64,000 nt of DNA. Source: Dactylis glomerata (lineage: Eukaryota > Streptophyta > Magnoliopsida > Poales > Poaceae). The notes beneath the pieces are model-generated. The model was not told where the DNA came from. It ran no database searches and saw only the letters and a program-made list of their open reading frames with translations. Both the position numbers and the translations under genes were made by a program. Every line of letters starts with the position of its first letter. Within the stretch, counting starts at the first letter, position 1. The stretch covers positions 248,001-312,000 of the forward strand of contig QXEO01000431.1 in NCBI GenBank assembly GCA_007115705.1. Reading direction: 5' to 3'. This document shows positions 1 through 11,589 of the stretch, piece after piece.

Positions 1-546
1 GTTGAGATCCATCAAACCATGTTTCCCTCTCTCATAGTAACTTTCAGTAGCATCATAAATAGAACTAAAAATATAACTATCATTTAAAGCATCCCTATCA
101 TGAGCTACATGCATAAAAGAATGAATACTCCCCACATGAACAGTCGTGGTAGGAGCGGAATCAATAGAATAATTATTCTCATCACCATAATCATCAAAGA
201 CGGGAGGCATATTGTAATCATAACTATTTTTCTCCTCAAAAGTAGGTGAACTGAAAATATTATACCCATCATCACAGGCTAGAGAACTACTATGTCGCAA
301 AGCATACTCATCAAACATATCATCATAAGAAGGAACATGGATAGCACTAATGGTATAACAATTATTAACCTTAGAATTGGTACCAAAAAGATTTTCAATA
401 TCAAAAGTAGAGTGCTTTTCCCAATCATGATCACTAACATAAGTAATAGGCATAGGAACATCATCCCAATCAGAATTATCATAATCTATAGCAGGATCAT
501 AAAGCTTAAGGGAAGATACCGTGTCCTCTCGCCTTTTACTCCTCTT

Positions 547-579
<33 letters not shown>

Positions 580-2280
580 CTTCTTACTCTCTCCTTTAGG
601 AGGGAGAGACTTGAAGGGCATCTTCTCCACATATTCTTTAGGAGGGAAAGGCATCTTCTCCACATAATCTGGTTTGCTGACAGAAACAATAGAAGAAACT
701 TTGGAGGATTCCTCCTCTCTATTAATAATATCGAAACATCTATTAGTCCTGTCATAGCTTGGCAAAACATCATGTTTAATAAGATCTTGTAAGTAAGTAT
801 TTGCGAGGCAATCTTTAGCACAATAGAGATGACAACCAACAAGGGTGCTATTAATATCAACATCATTCATGTCTATCAAAGCAAGCTTTCTAGATATCTC
901 TTCACAATTCAAAAACAAAGTAAGCTCATCATGCTGATTGAGAGTAATCTTATCATCACAATACAAATCTGCGGTACTCGTTCGATTAATTGGACATTGA
1001 AAATTAAAGTGACCTTTTTCACCGCAATATTCACAAAGAAAAGGATAAAGCTCACAAACCCATTCGCCAAGCACATCTAGATCCTTGAGCCACATGCTGG
1101 TTTCTTCATTTGCGTGGGTGATGCAATAATCTTCCTTGTTGTAACTCTGTTCACAAGGTCTATGTACTCCACAAAAATTAACATGCTTATAAGAAATAGG
1201 ACTTTTAGAAGTTTGAGCATGTTTATTGCAATCATCAATAACAATATCACTTTCTATGCAAGTGTCCTTAAAAGGTTCATGATACACGTCCCCATTTCCT
1301 TTAGGAACATTCATATGGGAAGCAAAGGCTTTAAAGCAATCAACCATAATTTGAGGATCAAGACCATATTTAGCACTAAGCTCTTGAAAATTAGCAGTTT
1401 CAGCGAAAGACTTAATGCAATCAAACTCATAATTCATACCTGATCCTTTACCTTTGTCGCTATCCCAACCTTCAACATTGTTTTGAATTGTCTCAAGCAG
1501 ACCCCACTTGGTGTCGACATCCTTGCTTGTGAAAGACCCATCAAAGCATGCATCTAGATAGTTCTTGTAATATCCTGAAAGCCTTGCATAAAAATTATTA
1601 ATAACAATATTACGAGGAAGATCATGAATAGGACATTTATGCATTAGTAACTTCAATCTTCCCCACGCTTGGGCAATGCTTTCTCCCTCATGAGGCCAAA
1701 AATTATATATCTGATTACGATCCTTATGAATCTCACTTGGAGGATAGAATTTAGAATAAAAGAGAGGTACAATTTCCTCCCAGCCAATAGATGGACCATC
1801 ATCAAGCAGCCGATACCATTCCTCAGCTCTGCCTTTCAGTGATAAAGAGAATAGCTTCTTCTTAACTTGGTTCATTGAAATACCTGCACACTGGAACAAC
1901 TCGCATAATTCATGTATAAAAAGCAAATGATCACCAGGATGGACAGTTCCATCTCCTAAATAGCAGTTATCCATAACACGCCTAACAATTTTCATAGGTA
2001 TTTCAAAAGGATGAGGAGCACAAGCATCATTAGAAACATCACATATGGGAGATAAAATATCATCAGAGCAAACTTTCTCCCCTAAAGCTGGGGGACTAAA
2101 AATATTATACTTAACAAAACCAGCTTCCCCAAGCTTAGACTTTTCCATAGCATTAGCAATAACAGGATTCAAAGCATTCGTACTAATAACATTGCTATGC
2201 GAAATAAGCTCCAAAGGATTTTCAATTTTCTCATCAAATCTAAACTCAGAAAAAAGACTAAAGAACTCTTTGTTTTCCAT
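1..2280 (-). CDS. gag: Gag polyprotein of D1 (partial, open to window edge)
   Basis: Reading the minus strand from the ATG at 2280, I find one continuous frame of 760 codons without a stop, running off the left edge. Gag forms the virus-like particle that packages element RNA. The capsid-like region lies around residues 150-270 (motifs EEWYRLL and FYPPSEIHKDRN). A CCHC zinc knuckle of the form CEYCGEKGHFNFQC lies near residue 450. A repeated YVEKMPF segment is followed by a poly-lysine run coded by a (CTT)n tract on the plus strand. The start is 113 bases downstream of the primer site and begins MENKEFFS. No frameshift or stop is seen, unlike most gag genes here, so D1 is probably young. Whether pol follows cannot be seen. 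Confidence 0.85.
543..576. repeat. (CTT)n microsatellite
   Basis: About eleven perfect CTT units, continuing imperfectly to about 596. On the minus strand it codes a lysine run inside the D1 gag frame, so length changes by whole triplets keep the frame. Confidence 0.9.
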
Positions 2281-2392
2281 TAAGCCTAACTAGTGAAAAT
2301 AAAAACAAGAAACAAAAAGATATAATTGCAGAATCTAAAGGAAATAACTCTGAGCACTCACACAGGAGGATGCGAGTACCTTTTACCTTACC

Positions 2393-2410
2393 TCCCCGGC
2401 AACGGCGCCA
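2393..2410 (-). other. Primer binding site of D1 (tRNA-Asp type)
   Basis: The minus strand reads TGGCGCCGTTGCCGGGGA, complementary to the 3' end of plant tRNA-Asp(GTC). It lies 10 bases inside the LTR end at 2421. D2 has the same site and E a one-base variant. Confidence 0.9.
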
Positions 2411-2420
2411 GAAAAGAGCT

Positions 2421-3958
2421 TGATGTCTATGCACTTCTATTCTTGTAGACACTTGTTGGGCCTCCAAGTGCAGAGGTTTGTAGAACAGCAGCAAGTTTCC
2501 GTTAAGTGGATCACCCAAGGTTTATCGAACTCAGGGAGGTTAGAGGTCAAAGCTATCCCTCTCAAGCAACCCTGCAATTACGATACAGAAAGTCTCTTGT
2601 GTCCCCAACACACCCAATACGCTTGTCAGACGTATAGGTGCACTAGTTCGGCAAAGAGATAGTGAAATACAAGTGGTATAGACGATTATAAGTAGCAAAC
2701 GTGCTATGGAATAAATATCGCTGCAAGCAAACAAGTAATAAAATAGCAAGTAAACGATATGCAAAGCTTGGAAACAAGGCCTAGGGATCATACTTTCACT
2801 AGTGGACACACTCCCAACAATATAACATGAATGAACAAGTAACTTCTCTTGCTAAGGTACTCTAAATTACTCTCCTATTGAATAACACTAATCACTGTGT
2901 AGTGGCTACGGAAGCACCCCTTAAAGTTCATCAAGTACTTGACAAACACCACTCATAGCGATAAACAAATCAGATCACAATTCAAGATAGAAATCATTGC
3001 AACTTAGACCAAGTACTAACACGGTGCACACACTCACACCTTTACACCATGAAAGGAGGAATAAATCACTCAAACTATCATAGCAATAATTATTCTCATA
3101 ATCCACAAGGGATCACAATCGTAGCCTAAACCAAGTACCACCATGATGCACGCACTGTCACCGTTACACCATAACAGGAGGAATAGATTACTTTAATAAT
3201 ATCACTAGAGTACACAAAATATCTGAATAATAACATGTACTTGTTCAACATGATACAAAGCTCACGATCACATAAAGATCACATCATGGGAGAGAGAGGT
3301 GAACCACATAGCTACCGGTAGAGCCCTCAGCCCCGGGGATGAACTACTCCCTCCTCATCATAGGAGACAGCAAGGTTGATGGAGATGACGGTGAGGTCGA
3401 TGGAGACGGCGGAGACGGCGATGGAGACCGATGGAGATGGCTCCGGGGGCACTTCCCCGTCCCGGCAGGGTGCCGGAACAGAGACTTCTGTCCCCCGAAA
3501 TTCGTCGGTGGCGGCGGCGGAGCTACGGAACTCTTTCTGGAAATCTGATCGGGGGGCCTAGGTTTTTCCGTCCCGAGGCTTCTTATAGGCGAAGGGGCAT
3601 CGCGAGAGGGCAGCCAGGGGCTCCTCACATAGGGGTGGCGCGGCCAGGGCCTGGGCCGCGCCAGCCCCTTGTGAGGGTGGCCTCTGGCCCCTCTCCTTCC
3701 TCTCTTCGGATGTCTGGATGCTCCCGAGAAAAATAGGACTTCTGGCTTTTGTTTCGTCCAATTCCGAGAATATTTCCTGTGTATCACTTCTGAAACACAA
3801 AAACAGCAGAAAACAGGAAACTGGCACTGTGGCACTTCGTTAATAGGTTAGTTCCAGAAAATGCATAAAAGTGCCACTAAGTGTAACGAAACAATATGCA
3901 AATGGTGTAAAAACAAGCATGGAGCATCAAAAATTATAGATACGTTTGAGACGTATCA
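2421..3958 (-). repeat. 5' LTR of D1
   Basis: This 1538-bp LTR is bounded by TGAT...ATCA. In element orientation it starts TGATACGTCTCAAACGTATC. A GC-rich hairpin region lies near 3625-3665 and a TATA-like CCTATAAG near 3580 is a plausible promoter. A purine-rich GGAGAYGG minisatellite occupies about 3375-3440. Short open frames here in several phases are GC-rich shadows, not genes. Confidence 0.9.
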
Positions 3959-6404
3959 ATGGCCTGAAGGGAATCGACACCATCAACTGCTGGATATCCC
4001 GGCGAATTCAACCACTGCAACACCGCGATCGCCTGATGCACGAGTATACTGGTGCAAATGATGGCATGCGTTGCTCGGATCAGGAGCTTGACCTTAAAGT
4101 GGTTGAGAAGCGCATCCGTTCCCTGATAAAGTCTCCCAGGAAGAAACCTTTGAAGTTTGGCATGGCTATGTTCGAGAATGGCACCTGCCCTCCGGTAAAT
4201 TTCCTTTCCGCCATAATACTGTACAGTATCTTTATATTTTATAGGACATAATGTTTGTCTTATTATCAGCTCAAATCGCTTGGTTCTGCTCACTTTGCCC
4301 ATCCCCCTCGCCGCTCCAACCTCAAATCTGCCGCTAAGGAAGAAGTAGTTCATTCTAGCGGAAACAAGGAGGAGATGGCGGGGAATGTTGAAGATACAGC
4401 CCATACGACCCAAGAGAAGGCGGTTTCCAAGAAACGGGGCGGTAGCGGGAAATCTCGCGGAGGTGGCGGGAAATCTGCTGATTCCCGTCGTTTTGAAGCT
4501 CAACGCAGGGCGGAGCTTGAAACGCCATCCGAGAGTACCGCTACCATCAATCTGCCCAAGTCAAGGTAATCTTTGGACACCCCTCTTCATTGTTTTACTG
4601 CTTTCCATTTCTAATTCCTTTTCTCTTAGAAGAAAGAAGCCAACTATCAAGGAGCCATCCTCCAAGCGAGCCAAGCCCTCCCCTGCGACTATCCCGCTCA
4701 CCCCTGATGCACCAACTCCCTCCGTTCGTATCGATATTGATATGGAGGATGCTGGTGATCAGTTTGACCAAATGCCAGAAATCAACCCAACGACTGAAGC
4801 TGCGGCTAATGATGTCGTCTGAAGTGAAAAGGCTTCTGGTTCTCAGGGTCAAGTGGCGGATACTCCGTCTGGGGGCAGTTTATACTGGAGGCAAAAGCAA
4901 CTTGAGGTCGTCAATCTTATTTCGAGCCAGGAAGATGCTAGCAACCAGCTGTCCAGCGGCATTGCCGCTTTTGTTGAGAAAACATCGACTATGAAGAAGG
5001 TATGTACTCCCAGTAGCCCCCGAGCGCCATGGCGGATTTGCAAATTTAATCCGCTATGGGGCTCCAAAGTTGACTTCTGTAAGTTTTTGAATAGCTTAGC
5101 CCTCGAGCGCTGGTAGTTCACCCGGTGCTCTCTAGAGAACTTTAAATTTTCATACTGAGTAGCCCCCGAGCGTTATGGCGGATAATCATCCGACATAAAG
5201 CTCTTAGAAGAAAAAGTCAGCATAAGTAGCCCCCGAGCGTCATGGCGGATTCCATTCATCGTGATGCTCTAAGAGTAGCCAAAAAATTAACATGAGTAGC
5301 CCCCGAGCGTCATGGCGGATTCTATCCATCATGATGCTCTAAGAGTGACTAACACTTCAAATTTTGCCAGAACTATAAGAAGGTGGTGGAGGACCTGGTC
5401 CAGGTCGTGGGCTCGCAGGAGAAAGAGCTGGCGGCCAAAGGCGCTCTTGTGGCGGACTTGCAGCAGCAGCTTGAGAATAGCGGTACTCAACCTTAAGGTT
5501 CCTTTCCTTTATGTTTATTCAATCAAATGCTGAGCTGACAAAATTCCGCCATGCAGACGCTGCCAAGCTCAAATCCACAATCGAGGGGATGGAGCAGGGC
5601 CATGCCATTGCGATGGACGGGCTGAATCAACAGCTCCGAAAATCACTGGCCGAAAATGCCACCCTCGAGAGGTAGCTGAAGGACCAGGAAAACCAGGGCA
5701 AGAAGAAGGACAAGGAGATAGCGGATCTCCGCAAAGCCGCCGCTGACTTTGAGAAGCGGCGTGAAGGCTTTAACGAGCTCCTCCATCACTTCCAAGACAA
5801 CTTGCTAGGTACCGTTTCTTCTTATAGCGTAAAATTTTCCAATTTCTGCTATGCATTTCGTGACGCATCTTCTTGTTTCCGCCATGCAGCTTCCTTGGGG
5901 CAAAGCGAGGTGGACACCGCTGAGGGCTTGCGCATGGCGACCGACGCAGCGAGGAAGGAGCTTGATGGCCTTCTCGGCGCTGGTCGCCAGGCGTGCGGGA
6001 GCCTGCAGATAGCGGGTTCTTCCAACCTTTCCGCCATCGTGCTCACGCAGAAGCTGCTGCTGGTGCCAGGGCTGGTGGCGGATTGGAAGCTGTCTTCTGC
6101 TCGGGGTGGTGCCAGAACGGCGCTGACATTGGCGAAGGCCCACTACCCCGACATGGACCTGGACCAGCTCACCTCCGGCATCCCTGAGAGCGGCGAGGAT
6201 GGCACGCCGGTTGACGAGGCCGCCATCCGGCAGAGCGTGCTTGGATATGATCAACTGTGCGCCCTTGGCACGCAGTTGAACGTATACTATGAAGCATACG
6301 AGCTGCCAGGATCGCCTAGCCAAGCTTCGGCATCTGCCTCCGCGGCAACTGCAGGTGGTGATGGTGGGGATGAGGTGTCCTCCAAGATTCCGCCATCCTC
6401 TTGA
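3959..6404 (+). pseudogene. Antisense multi-exon accessory gene of A' (5' truncated, two stops)
   Basis: Seven exons with GT-AG borders read through in a consistent phase: 3959-4194, 4270-4565, 4630-4999, 5371-5482, 5557-5808 and 5890-6404, with part of the first exon removed by D1 (six exons survive whole or in part on this reading; a further upstream exon may be lost). The first surviving part (SRRIQPLQHR near 3990) resembles the C-terminal end of the plant putative gypsy-type transposon protein family (PF04195). The next part is basic (KKRGGSGKSRGGGGK), then comes a charged segment, then coiled-coil-like exons rich in E, K, Q and L. In-frame stops lie at 4820-4822 (TGA) and 5673-5675 (TAG, probably from CAG). 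The start is lost. Function is unknown. It converges on the integrase end at 7058. The homology is by layout and weak sequence likeness to the B and C genes. Confidence 0.75.
5013..5345 (+). repeat. Imperfect tandem repeats in an A' intron
   Basis: Units starting GTAGCCCCCGAGCG occur at about 5013, 5159, 5226 and 5296, the last three 67-70 bp apart, each followed by YATGGCGGAT. A degenerate unit lies near 5098. They fill most of the intron 5000-5370. Confidence 0.8.
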
Positions 6405-7057
6405 GATGTGCCCTGCAACATGGCAGGAAAAAATACTTTGCATCAATTCGGCCCCTGAGTGGGTCTGTAAGTTAAACTTTAAACTGCGTGTGATGCTTGT
6501 GCACTGTGACTGATCTGCTTGTGGCGGATCAGTAGAATGCGTGTGAACTTTTGCAGTTTGTTTTTTTATGAAGTGGTTTTAATTGCGCGAAGAAACTGCC
6601 AGGCCTAGTTTTATGCAACTTGCAGTTTTTTGCCATGCCCAAAAAACAACACTTTGAAAAATTTTCACGCGTAGGATTATGCGATCCGCCATCCGGCTCT
6701 CTGTGCTTGACTTTTCGTGAGATGGCGAAATCTTCGCACGAACAATCCGCTAAGGCGACGATACTTAATAGCAACCGTCCAGAACCCTGAGCAGATGGCG
6801 GCTTGGATCGTCAAAAAGTCACTACTCTGGAATCCACACAGAGAACATCGAATGAAGATCAAAACATAAAAAAGCTACGCGGACCGCTTATGGCGGATTT
6901 AAAAGAGACGCAAGTGCAGAGCACAATTGCGCAAAAAGGTTCCATACGATCTAAATGAACAATAAAGGAGGTAAAAGACTCAGAAAAAATCAAGAGTGAA
7001 CCAAATGCTTTATTTCATTGATCATATAGAGGTGCCTATTACATAGCTAAAATAGTG
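6405..7057. other. Spacer between convergent A' genes
   Basis: No gene is seen. The spacer holds the 3' ends of both the accessory gene and pol, plus several copies of ATGGCGGAT or close variants (about 6522, 6683, 6794, 6890). Confidence 0.6.
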
Positions 7058-7785
7058 CTAAGTGTAGAAAGGACGTAGCTGTGCGATGTTCCATGGACGA
7101 TCTGTCTCGTCGTAGATATCGTCAGGGTCTCTTCGTTTGCGCTTCTTACTTGGTCGCTTATCTAGCTCGTGAATATCAATGAGGTAGTAGGATCCATTCA
7201 GTAGAGCTTTGCTGATGACGAAGGGTCCTTCCCAAGGCGGGTATAGCTTATGGGACTTCTGCTGCTTGAGGCGTAGCACCAGGTCGCCCTCTTTGAACGA
7301 GCGTTGGCGAACTCGCCTGCTGTGATAGCGGCGGAGATTCTGCTGGTAGATGGCGGATCTCTGGGCTGCTAGGTCGCGCTCTTCTTCCAGCAGGTCCACA
7401 GATAGTTGTCTGGACGCTTCTGCATCTTCTTCCTTGTAGGCCTCGACTCTTGGAGAATCGTACTGAACATCACTTGGCAAGATTGCCTCTGCTCCGTAGA
7501 CTAAGAAGAAAGGGGTGAGGCCGGTTGATCTGTTTGGCGTGGTCCGTAGACTCCACAGTACAGATGGCAACTCCTCTGCCCAGGCTCCAGCTGCTCTATG
7601 TAGCGGTGCTTCCAGGCGTGGCTTGATCCCTGACATGATTAGTCCGTTGGTCCTCTCAACTTGGCCATTAGACTGTGGATATGCCACAGATGCTAGGTCA
7701 AGGCGGATTCCGTTGTGATGGCAGTATTCTTCAACTTCTCCCTGAGACAAGTTTGTGCCATTATCGGTGATGATGCCCACGCCAG
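7058..7785 (-). pseudogene. pol: Integrase C-terminal part of A' pol
   Basis: The minus-strand frame contains the second catalytic aspartate (ITDNGTNL), the catalytic glutamate context (NGQVERTNGL), the conserved LRTTPNRSTG and VYGAEAILP motifs, and the C-terminal GDLVLRL...PPWEGPFV module. It ends PWNIAQLRPFYT, matching the pol end of C (PWNIALLRPFYS). Gag, protease, reverse transcriptase, RNase H and the first part of integrase are missing. Near 7785-7795 the frame runs straight into LTR sequence, which points to an internal deletion. Confidence 0.85.
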
Positions 7786-7794
7786 GCGCCTTTA

Positions 7795-8061
7795 TAAGCC
7801 GGCATGGAGGAGCCCTTGAGGCCATGAGATAGCTAGGATAGCTAAGACATAGCAGATCGCATCGTGACCAGCACAACCATTGTAACCTATACACATTGTG
7901 CCATTATAGTGAGTTGTAGCAGGATGTAGCGATCCTCCACCGCGGGGACGTGAACCTGGGTAATCCCTGTCTATCACCGTCCCGGGCACCAGATCGCCTA
8001 TCCCCTCTTTCTATCGCCTTGAGGTACCCCTCATGGCGTACGTGTCGTAAGAACCACGACA
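7795..8061 (-). repeat. 5' LTR fragment of A'
   Basis: On the minus strand it starts TGTCGTGGTTCTTACGACAC and ends near a TATA-like CTTATAAAGG, where it is fused to integrase. Only the first ~267 bp of the LTR remain. Confidence 0.7.
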
Positions 8062-9016
8062 GTAGTGAAGCTGCCAGGCTTCCAGCTCTGCTTCGGAGTA
8101 CCACCTAGAGCTATTCTGGGCCAGCCCGGAGCAGCGGCCGTAGCAGCTTCAGACCGTACTCCAGACGGAGCAGTGAAGCTGGCATGCTTTCACTCTGCTC
8201 CGGAGCACTTGCGAGAGCTGCTCCGGGCCAGGCCAGAGCAGCAATGGAGCCACTCTAGGCCACTTCAGAGTGACAAAAACCTGCTGCAACGGTCATATTT
8301 TGGGGGGGCCTTTATAAGCTGCCCCTTTTTTACCAAGTGGTACCTAAGCACGAAATAAGAGCTCTTGTTCCTCACTTTCTCTCTCCTCCATTGTTGAGAT
8401 CCATATTTCCTAGAGATCTCTCATTCCTCCCAACCAAACTCTAATTCCTTTGGGGAATCGAGAGAGGGGGTCTTGATCTATATTTCCACCAAGCCAAAAG
8501 TGATTCCTCCTCAAGTTCATCAAGTTGCTTGTTACTCTTGGGTTTGTTGGGAAACCCTAGGCGTGCTAGGTTGCCCAGAAGCTTCCGGGTTGTGGATTTG
8601 CTTCAGGAAAGTTTGTGAAGGTTTGGAGACCACCTCAAGGTCTACCACGAGTGATTGAGCTCCTTCTCGGTGGAGGAGGTTCAAGGATAAGAAGGTGAGC
8701 CTCCGTGGCATTTAGGGGTCCTCGGTGGCAACCCGCACCTCTCCAACGGTGATTAGCTTCCCCCCCAAGGAAGTGAACATCGGGATACATCTTCATCTCC
8801 ACGTGCCTCGGTTATTCCTAATCGAGTTCTCTTACTTGTGCTTTACCTCTGTGATAGCCTTTGTGCTTGAAGTATTTCCTTGTATCTTGTTAGAGTGGTT
8901 TCACTTAGTTGTTAGGCTCATCTTTGTTATCCGTATAGCCTAAAACTTGTGAAAAAAATAAGTAAAATTTGTAGAAACCTATCCACCCCCTCTAGGTCAC
9001 CATCTCTATCCTTTCA
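8062..9016 (+). repeat. 5' LTR of A (left part missing)
   Basis: Aligns with the 3' LTR from about 45669 onward. The first ~345 bp are lost to, or displaced by, A'. TATAAG at 8313-8318 is a plausible promoter. It ends CTTTCA at 9016. Many substitutions and short indels separate it from the 3' copy. Confidence 0.85.
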
Positions 9017-9017
9017 A

Positions 9018-9031
9018 TTGGTATGAGAGCC
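9018..9031 (+). other. Primer binding site of A (initiator-Met type)
   Basis: TTGGTATGAGAGCC follows the LTR by one base. It matches the copia primer site TGGTATCAGAGC except for one base. Confidence 0.8.
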
Positions 9032-9069
9032 AAGGACTCTTTTTAAGGGCTTTACCCTTAAGAGTGAGA

Positions 9070-11580
9070 TGTGTGACAACCAAGATTACACCCCTAGGTA
9101 TTCCGAAGCGCAAGTTCAAGAATTGTTGAGGGAGCGTGAAAACAAACTCTTGCTTCCATGTCACCTAACATTGATGAGATAGTGGCCGCCTCCATTGCAA
9201 AGCATCTTGAGACTATCTCACTTAAACCATCTACTAGCCCAAGTGTTGATAGTGGTGCTAGCAAATATTCCACCGTTCCTCCCGGGACTTCCAAGAAGGA
9301 TGGTGAGTTCTATAATAATGTCGGTCATGGCTATTTTACCCTTACTCAAATGCCACATTATAACAATTCAGGAAATTCTCCCATGTATGATGGAATTCAC
9401 TTTTCCTTTTGGAAGTCTTCTATGGAATCTCATCTTCGCAGTTGTAACGAGGAGCTTTGGGAAGTGTGGGCTCAAGGATACAAGCTCTTGGACCCCAAAT
9501 GACTTGTCCCCCGTGACAAGTATAATTGCCAACTCAATGCCTCGGCTCGGGACAAGATTCGCAAAGGGCTTCATCACGAACTCCATGATCAAGTTAAGAA
9601 CATTGAGTCCGCCAAGGATCCTTGGGAGAGGATTATCATTCTCCAAGAAGGAACTTCTCTTATACAAAAGTCAAATTACAAAGATGCAAAAAGAGACATT
9701 GACTACTTTGTCATCCAAGATGGAGAAATTCTTAGTCAAGCCTATGCAAGACTTGAAGCTCTCAAAGTGAAGACTGAAGGGTTTGGATGTGACAAGTACA
9801 ATGATGGGTTTGTCATGAATGATGAGTTCATGAAAGATAAGATCGTCACATTAATTACTTCGGACAATCAACAATTGGCCCTCCATATGAAATTTCTTGA
9901 TCGCAACAAGGATATGACTCTGGATGATCTTATCTCATATTTTGTTGCTAACGAGAACATGGCCATTCAAGGCAAGAAGATGCAAGAGATGGCTCGTGCA
10001 ATGAAGGCTACCAATCTTGCATTAAAGGCAAGAGAAATGCCCCGCAATGAAGAAGAAGAAGATAATGATGGCGATCAAGGAGAGGTGGCAGACATAGGTG
10101 ATTTGGCCCAAGATCTTATTCTCTTTGCCAAGAAGTATGGTCTTGGTTCAATACGGAGAGGGAGATTTTCTTCAAACAAGTCTAGAGTCAAGGTGGATTC
10201 AAGATTGTGCTATAATTGCAATGAAGCGGGACACCTTGCCGAATTGTGTCCCTATGAGAAGAGAGAAGATAGGTTGAAGCCTAATCCCCTTACATGAGAA
10301 GAGATAAGCCACAAGATTGAAGAGCCAAGTTGAGGCCTAATCCCTTAACATGAGAAGGGACAAAGCCACAAGATGGAAGAGCCTTCCTTGGAGCTACTTA
10401 CGCCTCTGATGATGAGAAAGATGAAGACAAAGTGGTTGGTATGGCCTCTTTGGCATTGGCTTCCTTGGACTCTCTATTTAATCAAGATTACTCCAAGGAC
10501 TATGGTAGATCTTCCTCCTCATTTACTTGCCTCATGGCAAGGGAGTCAAAGGTAACCACATCTACCCCATCACAACTTACCTTGGCAAATGATGAGATAA
10601 TTAATGATGATGATGATGTTACCGCTCATGATAAGCTTTTAAATTTTTGTGTCTCAACTCGTGGAGTCTCTCGCTCAATGTTCAAGTACCTAATGGATCT
10701 CGTCTATGAAAAGGAATATGCCATTAGGGAATTGAGCACCCTTCTTAAGGAAGAGGATAGGAAATCAAATCTTCTTGAGCAAGAACTTGAAATGGAGAAA
10801 GAGAGTGTGTCTACACTTTCACAATCCGTTGATATGTATGAACTTGATAAAGCTAAAACTCTTTATAATATTGATGAAGCTCTTAAACTTTCACAAGAGC
10901 TTGATGCCTCAAATAAAGAGCTTGAAGTTGCTCATGCTAATCTCTCTAAGGATTTTGAGCATCTTGAGAAGAATCACTCTCTTCTTAAAGGGAGCTCACT
11001 ACCCTTAGAAAGACTTATGATCAACTTCATGCTTCTCACATGAAAAATCTTGGTACTCCTAGTTCTCCTATAATTGTTGATCTTAATGCTTGTGCTTCTA
11101 ACATCTTATGTGATCAAGCCACTCTCCTTGAGGAGAATAAAAAGCTAAAATCCCAACTTGAGAAAGGGCTCATTTCATACATCCAAGGTGAGAAGAATCT
11201 CAATGAGGTTCTTAGTAATCAAAAAGTGAACTCCTCACGTGGAGGACTTGGATACAACTCAAATAATAATAAGATTGCTCCTCCACTTCAAAAGATTGAC
11301 TTTGTGCAAGAGGGACAAAGAGGAAATGTGAGCAAAAATGCTAATGTTACAAATGTCATTGCTTCAAGAAGCATTCCTACTCATAACAATTTTGTGGGAA
11401 AATATAACCCATCTTATGTGCTTTGCAAATATGATGATGGTTATGTGTATGCTAAATATGTGGGTCCCTGCAATGAATATGACTTTAGGTAATATGCTAT
11501 TTGGGTTCCTAAGACCCTTGTTACTAACGTCAAAGGACCCATTGTGAAATGGGTACCTAAATTCTAGCCTTGATACTTTG
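9070..11580 (+). pseudogene. gag: Gag of A, Sirevirus type, broken
   Basis: A candidate ATG is at 9070 and the main frame resumes at 9158 (MSPNIDEIVAAS). The first part ends at a TGA near 9502 and continues in other frames. It includes the gag core (NKDMTLDDLISYF near 9910) and a CCHC zinc knuckle CYNCNEAGHLAELC near 10207-10250. After a short duplication, a long glutamate- and leucine-rich coiled-coil region follows (10432-11043), then IWVPKTLV near 11500, typical of the Sirevirus gag tail. Several frameshifts and stops make it a pseudogene. Confidence 0.8.
10273..10386 (+). repeat. Tandem duplication of ~57 bp in A gag
   Basis: A unit starting TTGAAGCCTAATCCC is repeated at about 10332 as TTGAGGCCTAATCCC, both continuing ACATGAGAAG...CACAAGAT. 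It adds stops just after the zinc knuckle. Confidence 0.8.
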
Positions 11581-11589
11581 TAGGGATAT

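Larger units (their letters stand above)
1..3958 (-). mobile_element. D1: LTR retrotransposon, Ty3/gypsy-type, 5' part only
   Basis: The 5' LTR (2421-3958), tRNA-Asp-type primer binding site (2393-2410) and gag (2280 to the window edge) read leftwards, so the element is on the minus strand and its 3' half is outside the window. It interrupts the antisense accessory gene of A' at 3958/3959, so it is younger than A'. The LTR start matches that of D2, D3 and D4 over the first ~45 bases. The family assignment (Triticeae-like gypsy) is inferred from LTR ends and primer site. The target duplication cannot be checked because the other end is missing. Confidence 0.9.
3959..8061 (-). mobile_element. 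A': Ty3/gypsy remnant with convergent accessory gene
   Basis: Minus-strand element cut on the left by D1. From right to left it contains the first ~270 bp of its 5' LTR, a deletion junction, the last part of integrase, a ~650-bp spacer, and an opposing multi-exon gene. The right end (CGACA at 8061) abuts the A 5' LTR. The next five bases GTAGT (8062-8066) are the likely duplication; the A 3' LTR has GCAGT there. The pol-then-antisense-gene layout is the same as in B and C, but the sequences are far diverged, so this is another family of the same lineage. Confidence 0.8.

Noticed and set aside
2393..2410. tRNA-like sequence (tRNA-Asp 3' end), also at 31333 and 33485
   Set aside because: Only the 18-base primer-site complement is present, beside an LTR. 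No tRNA body.
3344..3835. Minus-strand open frame of 163 codons in the D1 LTR
   Set aside because: GC-rich, proline/serine low complexity inside an LTR. D-family LTRs elsewhere do not keep it.
5805..6446. Minus-strand open frame of 213 codons
   Set aside because: Opposite the last exon of the A' accessory gene, which has consistent phase and splice borders.
8062..8066. A' and B both appear to have target duplication GTAGT next to CGACA ends
   Set aside because: Only one end of A' is seen, and the A 3' LTR has GCAGT at that place. The match is probably coincidence.
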